Assembly (NCBI RefSeq): GCF_012427845.1
Contig: NZ_CP038498.1
Location: 248,001 to 312,000 of the forward strand
Length of the DNA stretch: 64,000 nt
Reading direction: 5' to 3'
Source of the DNA: Pectobacterium punjabense
GTDB taxonomy: Bacteria > Pseudomonadota > Gammaproteobacteria > Enterobacterales > Enterobacteriaceae
Part shown: positions 42,594 through 57,678 of the stretch, in pieces
Numbering within the stretch: the stretch's first letter is position 1
Layout of the letters: every line of letters begins with the position of its first letter
Notes under the pieces: model-generated
Database searches by the model: none
Seen by the model: the letters and a program-made list of their open reading frames with translations, nothing else
Told to the model about the DNA's origin: nothing
Position numbers and translations under genes: made by a program

Positions 42594-43280
42594 ATGCCGG
42601 TTAAAAGTTTAAGCAGAGGGGCGGTTTCGCCCCTTTTGCTTTTACGCCGTTTATGTGGCGCAGGCCTCGTAATTACCGCTGTGGTGGCCTGCAGTAACCG
42701 CGCCGCGCCGCCGGAAGAGTTCTCCAGCGGTTACGTTGCCGATCGCGGTATTGTGCGTATCTGGCGTAAGGATGATGCGCAGAATACGACGGCGCTGGCC
42801 ACCGTATACAACCCGCTTCAGGGCAATGCTCTGGTAGTGACCCGCTATACGTTCCAGCAGGATAAGCTACGCGAGATTCAGCGTAATCAGCTCGGGACGC
42901 AAAAAGAAGATATGCGCTTACGCTTTGCTGAAGATGGAACTGTCAGCTTTATGCAGCGGCAACTTGCCGAAAGGCGTGAATCAGTTTCCGATGATGATGT
43001 TGCGCTCTACCAGTTTGATGCTAAGCGCATGCTGGAATTGAGCGATGTCCTGCGTGCAGGCAAGGTGATGCTAAAGCAAGGGAAATGGCTGGAAGGGCAG
43101 GTTCAGTCCTGTGATGGCACTGTGGTACGCCCTGACTTTGACAACGATTCGCGTGAATGGATTGCGCAGCAAAAATCTCATGCCACGCGTCCGCTCAATG
43201 TAGCGTGGTTGGAAGCACCCGAAGGAACGCAGCTATTGCTGGTGGTGGAGGATGATGTCTGCCAATGGCAGCCTAAATAG
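42594..43280 (+). CDS. yjaH: DUF1481 lipoprotein-like protein YjaH
   Basis: 228 residues. The N-terminus has a basic stretch, a hydrophobic core (LLLLRRLCGAGLVITAVVAC) and a cysteine in a VVAC context, which is a marginal lipobox, so lipoprotein status is plausible. The rest matches the YjaH/DUF1481 family found after hupA. Function unknown. Begins 4 bp after hupA and may be translated from its transcript. Followed directly by an ERIC element. Confidence 0.88.
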   Translation: MPVKSLSRGAVSPLLLLRRLCGAGLVITAVVACSNRAAPPEEFSSGYVADRGIVRIWRKDDAQNTTALATVYNPLQGNALVVTRYTFQQDKLREIQRNQLGTQKEDMRLRFAEDGTVSFMQRQLAERRESVSDDDVALYQFDAKRMLELSDVLRAGKVMLKQGKWLEGQVQSCDGTVVRPDFDNDSREWIAQQKSHATRPLNVAWLEAPEGTQLLLVVEDDVCQWQPK

Positions 43281-43281
43281 C

Positions 43282-43408
<127 letters not shown>

Positions 43409-43423
43409 TAAAACTGACTATAA

Positions 43424-43446
43424 AAAACCCGGATTTCTCCGGGCTT
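43424..43446 (-). terminator. purHD terminator
   Basis: On the minus strand AGCCCGGAGAAATCCGGGTT followed by a T run; about 40 bases after the purD stop. Confidence 0.85.
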
Positions 43447-43484
43447 CAGTATTTATCCGATAATCGTTATCGGATCATCGTTTA

Positions 43485-44771
43485 TCAGGCTTGCTCGCGC
43501 TCAATGGCACGGTAGCCGATGTCTTTGCGACAGAATACGCCTTGCCACTGAATACCTGCGGCTATTTCATAAGCACGTTGTTGCGCTTCTGCAACGGTAT
43601 TACCCAATGCAGTGACGCACAGTACTCGCCCGCCGTTGGTAACGACATTAATACCATTCAGTTTGGTACCAGCATGGAAGACTTTGCCATCTTCAGCATC
43701 CTGCTGCGGTAAACCAGAAATCACATCGCCTGTATTGTAGTCAGCCGGGTAACCTCCTGCGGCCAATACCACCCCCAGAGACGGACGCTCATCCCAGACT
43801 GAATCTTTCTGATCCAATGTGCCGTCACAGGCTGCCAGACACAGTTCCACCAAATCGGAGCGCAGGCGCAGCATGATTGGCTGTGTTTCTGGATCGCCAA
43901 AGCGACAGTTGAATTCGATCACTTTTGGTTGACCATCGGCAGAAATCATCAGGCCGGCATACAAGAAACCCACATAGGTATTTCCCTCAGCAGCCATGCC
44001 GTTCACGGTCGGCCAAATCACCTGATCCATTACACGCTGGTGGATCTCATCGGTCACGACGGGGGCTGGTGAATAAGCGCCCATTCCACCGGTGTTCGGG
44101 CCCGTATCTTTATCCCCAACGCGTTTATGATCCTGACTGGTTGCCATCGGCAGCACGTTCTTGCCGTCCACCATAACGATGAAGCTGGCTTCTTCACCAT
44201 CAAGGAACTCTTCCACCACGATACGGTGTCCAGCATCGCCGAATGCATTACCTGCCAGCATATCCTGAACGGCGTTTTCCGCTTCCTGCAACGTCATTGC
44301 GACAATCACGCCTTTGCCCGCGGCTAATCCGTCTGCCTTGATGACGATAGGTGCACCTTTGCTGCGTACATAGGCCAGTGCCGGTTCCACTTCGGTGAAG
44401 TTCTGGTATTCCGCTGATGGGATGTTATGGCGTGCCAGAAAATCTTTAGTAAAAGCTTTCGAGCCTTCTAGCTGTGCTGCACCTTGCGTTGGGCCAAAGA
44501 TTTTTAGGCCTGCACTCTGGAACGCATCCACAACACCGATAACTAATGGTGTTTCTGGACCAACGATAGTTAAATCGATGTGGTTTTCCTGTGCAAAGGC
44601 GACTAATGCTGGAATATCGGTTGCGGCGATATCAACGTTGGTCAGTGCTGGTTCAAGTGCAGTGCCCGCGTTTCCTGGAGCAACATAAACCTGTTTCACC
44701 AGCGGTGACTGTGCCGCTTTCCAGGCCAGCGCGTGTTCGCGCCCACCATTACCAATTACTAAAATATTCAT
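43485..44771 (-). CDS. purD: Phosphoribosylamine-glycine ligase PurD
   Basis: 428 residues. An ATP-grasp enzyme making GAR from phosphoribosylamine, glycine and ATP, step 2 of purine synthesis. Family segments GNGGREHALAWK, IVIKADGLAAGKGVIVA and EFNCRFGDPETQ are visible. Second gene of purHD. Confidence 0.97.
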   Translation of the reverse strand: MNILVIGNGGREHALAWKAAQSPLVKQVYVAPGNAGTALEPALTNVDIAATDIPALVAFAQENHIDLTIVGPETPLVIGVVDAFQSAGLKIFGPTQGAAQLEGSKAFTKDFLARHNIPSAEYQNFTEVEPALAYVRSKGAPIVIKADGLAAGKGVIVAMTLQEAENAVQDMLAGNAFGDAGHRIVVEEFLDGEEASFIVMVDGKNVLPMATSQDHKRVGDKDTGPNTGGMGAYSPAPVVTDEIHQRVMDQVIWPTVNGMAAEGNTYVGFLYAGLMISADGQPKVIEFNCRFGDPETQPIMLRLRSDLVELCLAACDGTLDQKDSVWDERPSLGVVLAAGGYPADYNTGDVISGLPQQDAEDGKVFHAGTKLNGINVVTNGGRVLCVTALGNTVAEAQQRAYEIAAGIQWQGVFCRKDIGYRAIEREQA

Positions 44772-44788
44772 TTCGGTCAGCTCCAGAA

Positions 44789-46378
44789 TTAATGGCGGAA
44801 GTGGCGCATGTCGGTAAAGATCATCGCAATGCCGTGTTCGTTGGCGGCAGCAATAACTTCATCATCACGAATAGACCCGCCCGGTTGGATCACACAGGTA
44901 ATGCCAACGGCTGCGGCAGCATCAATACCATCACGGAATGGGAAGAACGCATCAGAGGCCATAGCAGAACCTTTTACTTCTAGCCCTTCATCGCCCGCTT
45001 TGATTCCGGCAATTTTCGCTGAGTAAACGCGGCTCATCTGACCGGCACCTATCCCGATGGTCATGTTGTCGCGTGCGTATACAATTGCATTAGATTTAAC
45101 GAATTTAGCCACTTTCCAGCAGAAAAGGGCATCGCGTAACTCCTGTTCGCTTGGCTGGCGCTCGGTCACGATACGCAGCTGAGATGCATCGACCATACCC
45201 AGATCGCGATCCTGTACCAGCAAACCACCGTTGACGCGTTTGAAATCCAGAGCCGGAACGCGTTGCTGCCAGCTACCGCTGGTCAGGACGCGTACGTTTT
45301 GTTTGGCTGCGGTAACCTTCAGTGCGGCATCACTGGCAGATGGCGCAATAATGACTTCGACAAACTGACGGCTGATGATGGCCTGTGCCGTTTCTTCATC
45401 TAGTTCGCGGTTGAAGGCGATAATGCCGCCGAATGCAGATGTCGGGTCGGTTTTATAGGCGCGTTCGTAGGCATCAAGAATTGAGCCGCCAATCGCTACG
45501 CCACACGGGTTCGCGTGTTTAACGATAACGCAGGCTGGTTCGGCAAATTCCTTCACGCACTCCAGCGCCGCATCGGTATCGGCGATGTTGTTATAAGACA
45601 GCGCCTTGCCTTGTAACTGTATAGAAGTGGCGACCGAGGCCTCATGAATATTCTCTTCTATATAGAAGGCTGCTTGCTGATGACTATTCTCACCGTAGCG
45701 CATGTCCTGCTTTTTGATGTAGTTCAGGTTCAGCGTACGTGGGAAGTGGCCCGATGGTTTATCGGTTTCACCGTGGTAAGGCGGAACCAGTGCGCCAAAG
45801 TAGTTGGCAATCATACTGTCGTAAGCGGCGGTGTGTTCGAAGGCTTTAATCGCTAAATCGAAACGGGTTTCGTAGGTCAATGAGCCTTCGTTGGCGTCGA
45901 TTTCATTAATAATAGCGCTGTAGTCGCTGCTCTTGACCACGATAGCCACATCTTTATGGTTCTTGGCGGCGGAGCGGACCATCGTCGGGCCGCCGATATC
46001 GATGTTCTCAACGGCATCTTCTAATGTGCAGTTCTCACGGGCGACGGTCTGAGCGAACGGATACAGATTCACAACGACGATATCAATCGGCTCGATGTCG
46101 TGCTGCGCCATGATCGCATCATCCCGATCGCGTCGTCCCAGAATGCCACCATGCACTTTCGGGTGCAGGGTCTTTACTCGCCCATCCATCATTTCCGGGA
46201 AACCGGTGTAGTCGGAGACTTCTGTCACGGCTAAGCCAGCATCAGCCAGCAAACGGGCGGTTCCACCAGTAGAAAGGAGCTCAACGCCACGATGGGACAG
46301 AGCTTGAGCAAATTCGACAATACCTGCTTTGTCAGAAACGCTGAGCAGAGCGCGGCGAATTGGACGACGTTGTTGCAT
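44789..46378 (-). CDS. purH: Bifunctional AICAR transformylase / IMP cyclohydrolase PurH
   Basis: 529 residues from ATG 46378 ([19 protein letters not shown]), the E. coli length; the frame is open further upstream but without similarity. The N-terminal cyclohydrolase domain (to ~200) closes FAICAR to IMP. The C-terminal transformylase uses 10-formyl-THF, with catalytic lysine-histidine in [12 protein letters not shown]. Last two steps of IMP synthesis. Upstream PurR site. Confidence 0.97.
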   Translation of the reverse strand: MQQRRPIRRALLSVSDKAGIVEFAQALSHRGVELLSTGGTARLLADAGLAVTEVSDYTGFPEMMDGRVKTLHPKVHGGILGRRDRDDAIMAQHDIEPIDIVVVNLYPFAQTVARENCTLEDAVENIDIGGPTMVRSAAKNHKDVAIVVKSSDYSAIINEIDANEGSLTYETRFDLAIKAFEHTAAYDSMIANYFGALVPPYHGETDKPSGHFPRTLNLNYIKKQDMRYGENSHQQAAFYIEENIHEASVATSIQLQGKALSYNNIADTDAALECVKEFAEPACVIVKHANPCGVAIGGSILDAYERAYKTDPTSAFGGIIAFNRELDEETAQAIISRQFVEVIIAPSASDAALKVTAAKQNVRVLTSGSWQQRVPALDFKRVNGGLLVQDRDLGMVDASQLRIVTERQPSEQELRDALFCWKVAKFVKSNAIVYARDNMTIGIGAGQMSRVYSAKIAGIKAGDEGLEVKGSAMASDAFFPFRDGIDAAAAVGITCVIQPGGSIRDDEVIAAANEHGIAMIFTDMRHFRH

Positions 46379-46521
46379 GATGATGTTATCCCCTGGATTT
46401 GGGTAGTCAGTAAAGAACGGTATGTGAATATCGTCTTTGTTAGAGCAATGATTGCGGAATAAAGAGAAATATTCAGTTAGCGTTCGCCAAAACACGACGA
46501 TTTTGAACGCGGTGAATTGTA

Positions 46522-46537
46522 GCGAAAACGTTTGCGT
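46522..46537. promoter_or_regulatory. PurR operator upstream of purHD
   Basis: GCGAAAACGTTTGCGT matches 14 of 16 positions of the PurR consensus ACGCAAACGTTTGCGT, 144 bp before the purH start. E. coli purHD is also PurR-controlled. The -10/-35 were not assigned. Confidence 0.85.
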
Positions 46538-46654
46538 GATGCTCGTCAATTTTTGAGTTGAATGCTTTCTGTGGATAAGTTTGTGCAAAAATAGGTATAA
46601 GGCGGGGTTTTGCTGTGGAATGCAGCAAACAGTCATTTTTCTTTAAAATACCTA

Positions 46655-46682
46655 TTGCGGCAGGTCGAGAAGTCCCTATAAT
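46655..46682 (+). promoter_or_regulatory. rRNA operon 2 promoter P1
   Basis: TTGCGG at 46655-46660, 16-bp spacer, TATAAT at 46677-46682, then GCGCCTCC. The weaker -35 than operon 1 is typical of the variation among rrn P1 promoters, where UP element and Fis compensate. It shares the block TCGAGAAGTCCCTATAATGC with purHD's divergent upstream region. Confidence 0.85.
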
Positions 46683-46756
46683 GCGCCTCCATCGACACGG
46701 CGCTGTGAACACACAACCGGGTCGATAAAGAAAGAGAAAACGCTTTAAAATAAACG

Positions 46757-46784
46757 TTGACTCTGAAGGTGGAAAGCGTAAAAT
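46757..46784 (+). promoter_or_regulatory. rRNA operon 2 promoter P2
   Basis: TTGACT at 46757-46762, 16-bp spacer, TAAAAT at 46779-46784. The leader boxA TGCTCTTTAACAA follows at 46821-46833, and from there to 16S the leader is nearly identical to operon 1. Confidence 0.78.
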
Positions 46785-46983
46785 ACGCCACCTCGCGAAG
46801 CGGTTAAGGCCGCAACGCACTGCTCTTTAACAATATAATCAGACAATCTGTGTGGGCACTCACAAGACCGTATCTTAACGATATAAAAAAGTCTTGAAGA
46901 GTGAACAACAGTAAATTCATTACGAATAAACAGTTTTAATTCTTTGAGCATCGCTGACGAGTTCAGCAAATCAAACAAATCTT

Positions 46984-48521
<1,538 letters not shown>

Positions 48522-48594
48522 CCAAGAAGATGTGCGTTAAGTGAAGTGCTCACACAGATTGTCTGATGAAAATAACGAGCAGAAATACCTTAAT

Positions 48595-48671
<77 letters not shown>

Positions 48672-48713
48672 ACTCTTCCATGAGTGGTATCTAAGGTAAC
48701 TGTAAGTAGCGAT

Positions 48714-48789
48714 GGGGTTATAGCTCAGCTGGGAGAGCGCCTGCCTTGCACGCAGGAGGTCTGCGGTTCGATCCCGCATAGCTCCACCA
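48714..48789 (+). tRNA. alaT: tRNA-Ala (TGC anticodon), operon 2 spacer
   Basis: 76 nt with CCA, identical to 6713-6788, including the G3:U70 identity pair and the U5:G68 wobble. A spacer boxA follows at about 48850. Confidence 0.97.
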
Positions 48790-49006
48790 TAACTACTCGT
48801 TATGATAAAAAAACATCAGAGTGTACCTGTTTGGGTGCACTGCGATGTTTTGCTCTTTAACAATCTGGAACAAGCTGAAAATTGAAACATGACAGCTGAA
48901 CATGCATGACGGCCTTCGGGTGTGTCGTGGTGAATCAGTCTGTCAATGAGTCTCTCAAATAATCGCAGCGCGATGATGAATCGAAAGAGACATCTTCGGG
49001 TTGTGA

Positions 49007-51910
<2,904 letters not shown>

Positions 51911-52041
51911 ACAACACCGAAGGTGTTTTGGTGTGATGAAAGACTCATAGAGAACGATATTCAGCTTGTTCGAAGATTGGTTCTGATGGTTGTGCGATAC
52001 AAAAGAAAAGTAGAGCATAACGGTTGGAATGAAACAGAATT

Positions 52042-52161
52042 TGCCTGGCGGCGATAGCGCGGTGGTCCCACCTGACCCCATGCCGAACTCAGAAGTGAAA
52101 CGCCGTAGCGCCGATGGTAGTGTGGGGCTTCCCCATGTGAGAGTAGGGAACTGCCAGGCAT
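52042..52161 (+). rRNA. rrf: 5S ribosomal RNA, operon 2
   Basis: 120 nt, TGCCTGGCGG to CTGCCAGGCAT. The 23S-5S spacer differs from operon 1 in a short block (ACAAAAGAAAAGTAGAGCAT at about 51999 instead of GCGCGTAAGC...), a sign of mosaic history. Confidence 0.97.
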
Positions 52162-52172
52162 CAAACAAGTGG

Positions 52173-52203
52173 AAAGCCCTCGTCGAAAGACGAGGGCTTT
52201 TTG
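52173..52203 (+). terminator. rRNA operon 2 terminator
   Basis: AAAGCCCTCGTC GAAA GACGAGGGCTTT with a T tail, directly after 5S. Same framework as T2 of operon 1; no T1-type element here. Confidence 0.9.
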
Positions 52204-52399
52204 CTATGGGAGTTTTGGGTGCTTAGGAGATCGTATTTACGTATCTCTGTCGCTATCCGCTGATAGTCTGATGCATGCGACTATGCAAAGACGGTTTTTG
52301 GGGAAGTAGAAAGCTGTTTTCTCTCCAATGATTCGGTATGAATGACCGTCTGCCTCGCACAGTGTAACCGTGAGAACTATCATAATGCGATGAAGGGGA

Positions 52400-52422
52400 A
52401 AACCTGCGCAGATACGCAGGCT
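52400..52422 (-). terminator. yhdWXYZ terminator
   Basis: CCTGCG / CGCAGG stem (52403-52420) followed on the minus strand by TTTTCCCC, 15 bases after the yhdZ stop. Confidence 0.65.
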
Positions 52423-52434
52423 GATTGTTCTGGA

Positions 52435-53196
52435 TTAGTGCAGGATCTGCGAGAGAAATGACTGTGTGCGTTCTGATCGAGGGCTAGAAAAGAAGATATC
52501 CGGCGGCGCTTGTTCCACGATCTCGCCCTGATCCATAAAGATCACCCGGTCAGCGACGGTTTTCGCGAACCCCATTTCGTGCGTTACACACAGCATCGTC
52601 ATTCCATCTTGTGCCAGTCCCAGCATGGTATCTAGCACTTCTTTCACCATCTCAGGGTCCAGTGCGGACGTCGGTTCGTCGAACAGCATAATCTTGGGCT
52701 TCATGCATAGAGAACGCGCAATTGCCACGCGCTGCTGTTGGCCTCCAGATAGCTGTCCCGGAAATTTATGGGCATGCACTGCTATGCGTACTCGTTCCAG
52801 ATAGTGCATTGCTATTTCTTCCGCTTCTTTCTTCGGCATATGTCGTACCCAGCATGGCGCAAGTGTGCAGTTCTGCAATACGGTTAAGTGTGGGAATAGA
52901 TTAAAGTGCTGAAACACCATGCCGACTTCAGTACGAATTTTTTCGACATTGCGTAAATCGTTATTCAATTCAATACCATCAACAACAATCCGCCCTTGCT
53001 GATGTTCTTCGAGATGATTAATACAGCGTATGGTGGTTGATTTCCCCGAGCCGGAAGGACCGCACAGCACAATGCGTTCCCCTTGTCTGACCTGAAGATT
53101 AATGTCTTTAAGCACATGAAATTGCCCGTACCACTTATTCACATTTTCTAAGGTAATCATGTGATCGGTTGATTGAGTTAATGCAGTCTGATTCAT
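52435..53196 (-). CDS. yhdZ: Amino-acid ABC transporter ATP-binding protein YhdZ (AapP-like)
   Basis: 253 residues. Cytoplasmic ATPase of a polar amino acid uptake system. Walker [11 protein letters not shown]-loop [13 protein letters not shown], signature [12 protein letters not shown], Walker [15 protein letters not shown] and switch CVTHEMGFA are intact. Very close to E. coli YhdZ; rhizobial homologue AapP belongs to a general L-amino acid permease. Last gene of yhdWXYZ, convergent with the rRNA operon as at E. coli rrnD. Confidence 0.94.
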   Translation of the reverse strand: MNQTALTQSTDHMITLENVNKWYGQFHVLKDINLQVRQGERIVLCGPSGSGKSTTIRCINHLEEHQQGRIVVDGIELNNDLRNVEKIRTEVGMVFQHFNLFPHLTVLQNCTLAPCWVRHMPKKEAEEIAMHYLERVRIAVHAHKFPGQLSGGQQQRVAIARSLCMKPKIMLFDEPTSALDPEMVKEVLDTMLGLAQDGMTMLCVTHEMGFAKTVADRVIFMDQGEIVEQAPPDIFFSSPRSERTQSFLSQILH

Positions 53197-53204
53197 GGAT
53201 GGCC

Positions 53205-54299
53205 TCAGTGTGACTTGTGTCCGGTGTTAAAACGACTTTCCAGATATTGGCTATAGCGCGACATGCTGAAACAGAAAATCCAGTAGACCATGGCAGCAAA
53301 AACGTAACCTTCTGTAGACATCCCCAGCCAGGTGGGGTCGACCGTCGCCTGTTGGATGCTGCTGAATAGATCGAAAAGGCCGATGATGATCACCAGACTC
53401 GTGTCTTTAAAGAGAGAAATAATGGTATTCACCAGACCTGGGATAACCATTTTCAGCGCTTGCGGGAGGATGACCAGCCCCTGCATGCGCCAATAGCCTA
53501 AGCCCAGGGATTCAGCGGCTTCGTACTGCCCTTTAGGGAGCGCCTGCAAGCCACCGCGAACCACCTCGGCGACATAAGCAGATTGGAATAAAATCACGCC
53601 AACTAATGCCCTTAGCAGCTTGTCGATTGTGGTGCCTTCCGTTAAAAACAGCGGCAGCATCACGGATGACATAAAAAGCACGGTGATGAGCGGTACGCCA
53701 CGCCAAAATTCGATGAACACGACGGAAAGCATACGAACAATCGGCAGTGTGGAACGGCGACCTAATGCGAGCAATATGCCAAGTGGTAACGCACCGGCGA
53801 TACCCACGGCGGCGATGATCAACGTCAACGTTAAGCCGCCCCACTGATAGGTTTCTACTCTGCTGAGCCCACCAAAACCACCGTAAAGCAGCCACCAGGC
53901 GATGAGTGGGTAAGCCACTGTCCAGACGGCAATGTAACGCCCGCGATAGGGAATGGTTTTCAGGAACATCGGTAGGATACTGAGCAGCCCGATAGCGAGT
54001 GCAAAGTTAATGCGCCAGACTTCCGTTGCCGGATACAGTCCATACATGAAATGACCAAATCTGGCATGAATGAAGACCCAACAGGCGCCATCACGCGTAC
54101 AGTCATTACGAGTTGTGCCAATCCAGTTAGCCTGAAAGATTGCCCAGTTGAGCAGCGGTGGTATGGCAACCCACAATAGCCAGAGGCAAAACAGTGTTAA
54201 CAGGCTATTGCCAATACTGGAGAAGAGATTATGCCGCGCCCACTGCATGGCTCTGAACAGAGGCGACTGACGGTCTTGCGTATAATGTTTTATCGTCAT
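53205..54299 (-). CDS. yhdY: Amino-acid ABC transporter permease YhdY (AapM-like)
   Basis: 364 residues. Inner-membrane permease of the HisM/GlnP type, with the long N-terminal region typical of AapM/YhdY before the transporter core. The EAA loop is visible as [21 protein letters not shown]. Eight bases separate it from yhdZ and nine from yhdX. Confidence 0.93.
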   Translation of the reverse strand: MTIKHYTQDRQSPLFRAMQWARHNLFSSIGNSLLTLFCLWLLWVAIPPLLNWAIFQANWIGTTRNDCTRDGACWVFIHARFGHFMYGLYPATEVWRINFALAIGLLSILPMFLKTIPYRGRYIAVWTVAYPLIAWWLLYGGFGGLSRVETYQWGGLTLTLIIAAVGIAGALPLGILLALGRRSTLPIVRMLSVVFIEFWRGVPLITVLFMSSVMLPLFLTEGTTIDKLLRALVGVILFQSAYVAEVVRGGLQALPKGQYEAAESLGLGYWRMQGLVILPQALKMVIPGLVNTIISLFKDTSLVIIIGLFDLFSSIQQATVDPTWLGMSTEGYVFAAMVYWIFCFSMSRYSQYLESRFNTGHKSH

Positions 54300-54308
54300 T
54301 ACGTCCTC

Positions 54309-55487
54309 TTAGCGTTCGACTAACGCGATTCTTCGGTTATATAGATTCATCAGCAGCGAAATCAGCAGGCTGATAATGAGGTAGACCGACATGGTAATGG
54401 CGATGGTCTCAATGGCCTGACCGGTCTGATTCAGCACCGTTCCCGCGAACAGCGACACCATATCGGGATAGCCAATCGCGGCAGCCAGCGACGAATTCTT
54501 CACAATATTGAGGTACTGGCTGGTTAGTGGCGGAATGATGACCCGCAGCGCCTGCGGAAGGATGACTTTGCGCAGCGTAACGGGATTCGGTAAGCCGAGA
54601 GAACGTGCCGCCTCATGTTGACCGTGGGAAACCGATTGGATACCAGAACGAATAATCTCGGCGATAAACGATGAGGTGTAGACCGACAGGGCGACAGTCA
54701 ATGCGGCTAGTTCAGGGATCAACACCATACCACCGCGGAAATTAAACCCTTTTAATTCCGGCACATCCCAGTGAAAAGCGGGGCCGGAAATCAGATGGCT
54801 GAGTGTACACAGGACAAGCAACAAACCCAACGTCAGCGGCCAGGTTCTACGCACCTGACCAGTTAACGCGTGATAGCGCTGATTACGCCGAAAGACAACC
54901 CATGTCACCACGAGCGTGATCAACAGAGAAAGCAAAAACGCAGCGGTGCCTGGCCCCATCTCAGGGGATGGCAGATAAAAACCTCGGTTGCTGAGAAACG
55001 CGATATCAAATGCACTGATGGACTGGCGCGGGCCCGGTAGATTTCGCAGTACGGCAAAATACCAGAAAAAGATTTGCAATAGCGGCGGGATATTACGAAA
55101 TATCTCGATGTAAATGTTGGATATTTTCCGTAGTAGCCAGTTGTCGGATAGTCGTGCGAGACCAATGGTAAAGCCGAGAATAGAAGCGAATACGATGCAC
55201 AATGCCGAAACCAAAAGCGTGTTGAATAGACCGACAAGAAACACGCGGGCGTAGGTATCGCCTTGTTGATAGTCAATCAGGTGCTGGACGATGCCAAAGC
55301 CGGCGCTTTTATTCAGGAAATCGAAGCCAGAGGTGATGCCCCTCTGTGCCAGATTGGTCACGGTGTTGTGCAACAGGTAAGCCGCGACAGCCAATACCGC
55401 GATAACAACGATAATTTGATACAGCCAGGCGCGCACCGCTGGATTAGTCAGTGATAAATCACCTTTTACGGTTGGGCGTTGTAGCAT
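54309..55487 (-). CDS. yhdX: Amino-acid ABC transporter permease YhdX (AapQ-like)
   Basis: 392 residues. Second permease, paired with YhdY. Contains EIFRNIPPLLQIFFWY in the core and an EAA loop HEAARSLGLPNPVTLRKVILP. An N-terminal membrane segment (about 19-41) and a central insertion distinguish AapQ-type permeases from short HisQ types. Confidence 0.93.
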   Translation of the reverse strand: MLQRPTVKGDLSLTNPAVRAWLYQIIVVIAVLAVAAYLLHNTVTNLAQRGITSGFDFLNKSAGFGIVQHLIDYQQGDTYARVFLVGLFNTLLVSALCIVFASILGFTIGLARLSDNWLLRKISNIYIEIFRNIPPLLQIFFWYFAVLRNLPGPRQSISAFDIAFLSNRGFYLPSPEMGPGTAAFLLSLLITLVVTWVVFRRNQRYHALTGQVRRTWPLTLGLLLVLCTLSHLISGPAFHWDVPELKGFNFRGGMVLIPELAALTVALSVYTSSFIAEIIRSGIQSVSHGQHEAARSLGLPNPVTLRKVILPQALRVIIPPLTSQYLNIVKNSSLAAAIGYPDMVSLFAGTVLNQTGQAIETIAITMSVYLIISLLISLLMNLYNRRIALVER

Positions 55488-55553
55488 GCTGAAACCTCGA
55501 AACGGGGGTACTGAGGGGCGCAGCGATCTACTGCGCCCAGGTTTTTCTGATAA

Positions 55554-56579
55554 TTAACGTACCGCTGGCGCGTACTGGATACCGCCTTTGTTCCACAGTT
55601 CGTTCAGGCCGCGCTTAATTTTCAACTCGCTGCCCATACCGACATTACGCTCGAAGATTTCGCCGTAGTTGCCGACCTGTTTGATGATTTTGAACGCCCA
55701 GTCGTTTGGTAATTTAAGATCTTTGCCGTAGCTGCCTTCATGACCCAGTAGATGAGACATATCTGGCGTGGTAGGTTTTGCTGCCAGCTGGTCGACGTTT
55801 TTCGAGGTCACACCCATTTCTTCGGCATTCAACATAGCGAACAGCGTCCAGCGGACGATAGAGAACCACTCTTCATCGCCACGGCGTACTACCGGGCCCA
55901 GCGGCTCTTTAGAGATGACTTCTGGCAGGACGATGAATTCGGCAGGTTTGCTCAGCTTGATGCGCAGTGCGTACAGCTGTGACTGATCTGATGCCAGCGT
56001 ATCGCAACGGCCAGACTCCAGCGCTTTGGCACTTTCATCAGAGCGATCGAACGTGACGGGGGTGTACTGCATCTTATGAGTCTTGAAGTAGTCTGCGACG
56101 TTCAGCTCAGTATCGGTTCCAGCCTGAATACAAACGGTTGCACCATCCAGTTCTTTGGCGCTGGTTAAGCCCGCTTTGTTATGCGTCAGGAAGCCAATAC
56201 CGTCGTAGTAGGTGACGCCAGTAAAGAGCATACCCATGCCGCCATCACGAGAAGAGGTCCAGGTGGTGTTGCGCGACAGCACATCCACTTCACCGGATTG
56301 CAGTGCGGTGAAGCGTTCTTTCGCCGTCAGCGGCGTGTATTTAACTTTATTGGCATCACCGAATACGGCGGCAGCAAGGCCGCGGCACACGTCAACATCA
56401 ATACCGGAGTATTTGCCGCTGGCGTCTGCATAGGAAAAACCGGGTAAGCCATCACTGATACCGCATTGTACAAATCCTTTCTTCTGAATCGCATCTAGCG
56501 TTGCACCAGCATGGGCTTGATTGATTGCGGCAAAGAGCGACGCGCCAGCAACCAGAGTAGAAATCACTATTCTTTTCAT
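55554..56579 (-). CDS. yhdW: Amino-acid ABC transporter periplasmic binding protein YhdW (AapJ-like)
   Basis: 341 residues from ATG 56579 (KRIVISTLVAG). A Sec signal peptide ends near AINQAHA|GATL. Family-3 solute-binding fold: GFVQCGISDGLPGFSY, GIDVDVCRGLAAAVFGD and DVLSRNTTWTSSRD. Start chosen because AGGA lies 8 bases before it on the minus strand. It precedes yhdX by 66 bases. Expected ligands are polar amino acids, inferred from AapJ. Confidence 0.93.
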   Translation of the reverse strand: MKRIVISTLVAGASLFAAINQAHAGATLDAIQKKGFVQCGISDGLPGFSYADASGKYSGIDVDVCRGLAAAVFGDANKVKYTPLTAKERFTALQSGEVDVLSRNTTWTSSRDGGMGMLFTGVTYYDGIGFLTHNKAGLTSAKELDGATVCIQAGTDTELNVADYFKTHKMQYTPVTFDRSDESAKALESGRCDTLASDQSQLYALRIKLSKPAEFIVLPEVISKEPLGPVVRRGDEEWFSIVRWTLFAMLNAEEMGVTSKNVDQLAAKPTTPDMSHLLGHEGSYGKDLKLPNDWAFKIIKQVGNYGEIFERNVGMGSELKIKRGLNELWNKGGIQYAPAVR

Positions 56580-56884
56580 AATCATCCTAGCGTCTAAAGT
56601 TATTTGCTGTTTTTGAAGTACACAATAAAGGTGCACCTTACCTGTCTGTCGGGATGCCGACGTGAGCAGAGCGAAGCAAATAAAATGCCAATTTTTTATT
56701 TGCTTGATAATGAAGACGAAAAGGAAGGGTTATTGATCTAAGTGGGTAATTCTAATTGGGTATGTGCGCACCGTAATAAATGCAAAGAGGCCGGTGCGCC
56801 CTCTTTTAGTGCGTCAAAATGGAGATCGTGAAGCGTCTTCAGGTTTGCCTGTTGAGCAGGGAGAGTCTGGGAACACGGTAATGT

Positions 56885-56914
56885 CATCAGCCCAGCGGAT
56901 GGCGTGGGCTGATG
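56885..56914. repeat. Inverted repeat after the permease gene
   Basis: CATCAGCCCA / TGGGCTGATG, a perfect 10-bp stem with a 10-nt loop just after the downstream permease stop. No T tail on the minus strand; may stabilise the mRNA end. The remainder of 56580-56923 is the yhdW promoter region with nothing else recognisable. Confidence 0.6.
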
Positions 56915-56923
56915 CGGGAGGTG

Positions 56924-57589
56924 TTAGTGCGTGATGTGACGCTGATAATACTTTTCGAGCTTAACCTGTAGCTGGCTCAGCACGGTGCTGAACATCAGAT
57001 AAATTAGCGCAGCCTCGACATACAGAATCAGAGGTTCGTAGGTCACGGAAACGATGCGCTGAGCGGATAAGAACATCTCCGGCACGGTAATGACAGCGGC
57101 CAGCGACGTATCCTTGATTAAGGAAATAAACGTATTGGAGAGAGGAGGCAGCGACACGAAAACGGACTGCGGGAAGATGACCCAGCGAATCGCCTGTCTG
57201 CCATTCATGCCGAGAGAATAGGCGGCATTCCATTGGCCTTTCGGGACAGACAAAATGGCCCCGCGGACGATCTCCGAGCTATAGGCTCCCACGCTGATGG
57301 TGAAACCAATGAGTGCAGCAGGGAAGGCATCCAGCGTAATCCCCGCACTGGGCAGCCCATAAAAAATCAGGAAAAGCTGCACCAGCAACGGTGTGCCACG
57401 GATAACCCAAACGTAGAAATCACCCAGCCATTTCAGCGGCTTGGGGCCATAGAGGCGAACCAGCGCGATGAGAATGCCGAGAGCTAGGCCAAAGATAAAA
57501 GACAGGATAGCCAGAGGGACGGTAAATTTCAGTCCCGCAGAGAGCAGGCTCCAAAAGGAGTCTGCCATGAGTTGTAGCCAAGGCGGCAT
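56924..57589 (-). CDS. Amino-acid ABC transporter permease (cystine/glutamine type)
   Basis: 221 residues, a short HisQ/GlnP-type permease with about five membrane helices. The EAA loop reads WNAAYSLGMNGRQAIRWVIFP, and IRGTPLLVQLFLIFYGLP and DTSLAAVITVPEM are typical of TcyL/YecS-like cystine permeases. It belongs with the binding protein upstream, but no cognate ATPase follows. Substrate assignment is tentative. Confidence 0.85.
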   Translation of the reverse strand: MPPWLQLMADSFWSLLSAGLKFTVPLAILSFIFGLALGILIALVRLYGPKPLKWLGDFYVWVIRGTPLLVQLFLIFYGLPSAGITLDAFPAALIGFTISVGAYSSEIVRGAILSVPKGQWNAAYSLGMNGRQAIRWVIFPQSVFVSLPPLSNTFISLIKDTSLAAVITVPEMFLSAQRIVSVTYEPLILYVEAALIYLMFSTVLSQLQVKLEKYYQRHITH

Positions 57590-57623
57590 GAAAACGAGCT
57601 CCGATAACGGTATGCGCTAACCA

Positions 57624-57666
57624 CAGAGCGCGCCAGTGATCATCATCTTGATGGCAGCGCGCTCTG
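57624..57666 (-). repeat. Intercistronic hairpin between binding-protein and permease genes
   Basis: CAGAGCGCGC / GCGCGCTCTG, a perfect 10-bp GC-rich stem with a 23-nt loop. Hairpins at this position commonly protect the upstream binding-protein mRNA so that it exceeds permease; that role is inference. Confidence 0.6.
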
Positions 57667-57678
57667 ATAACAGTGCGA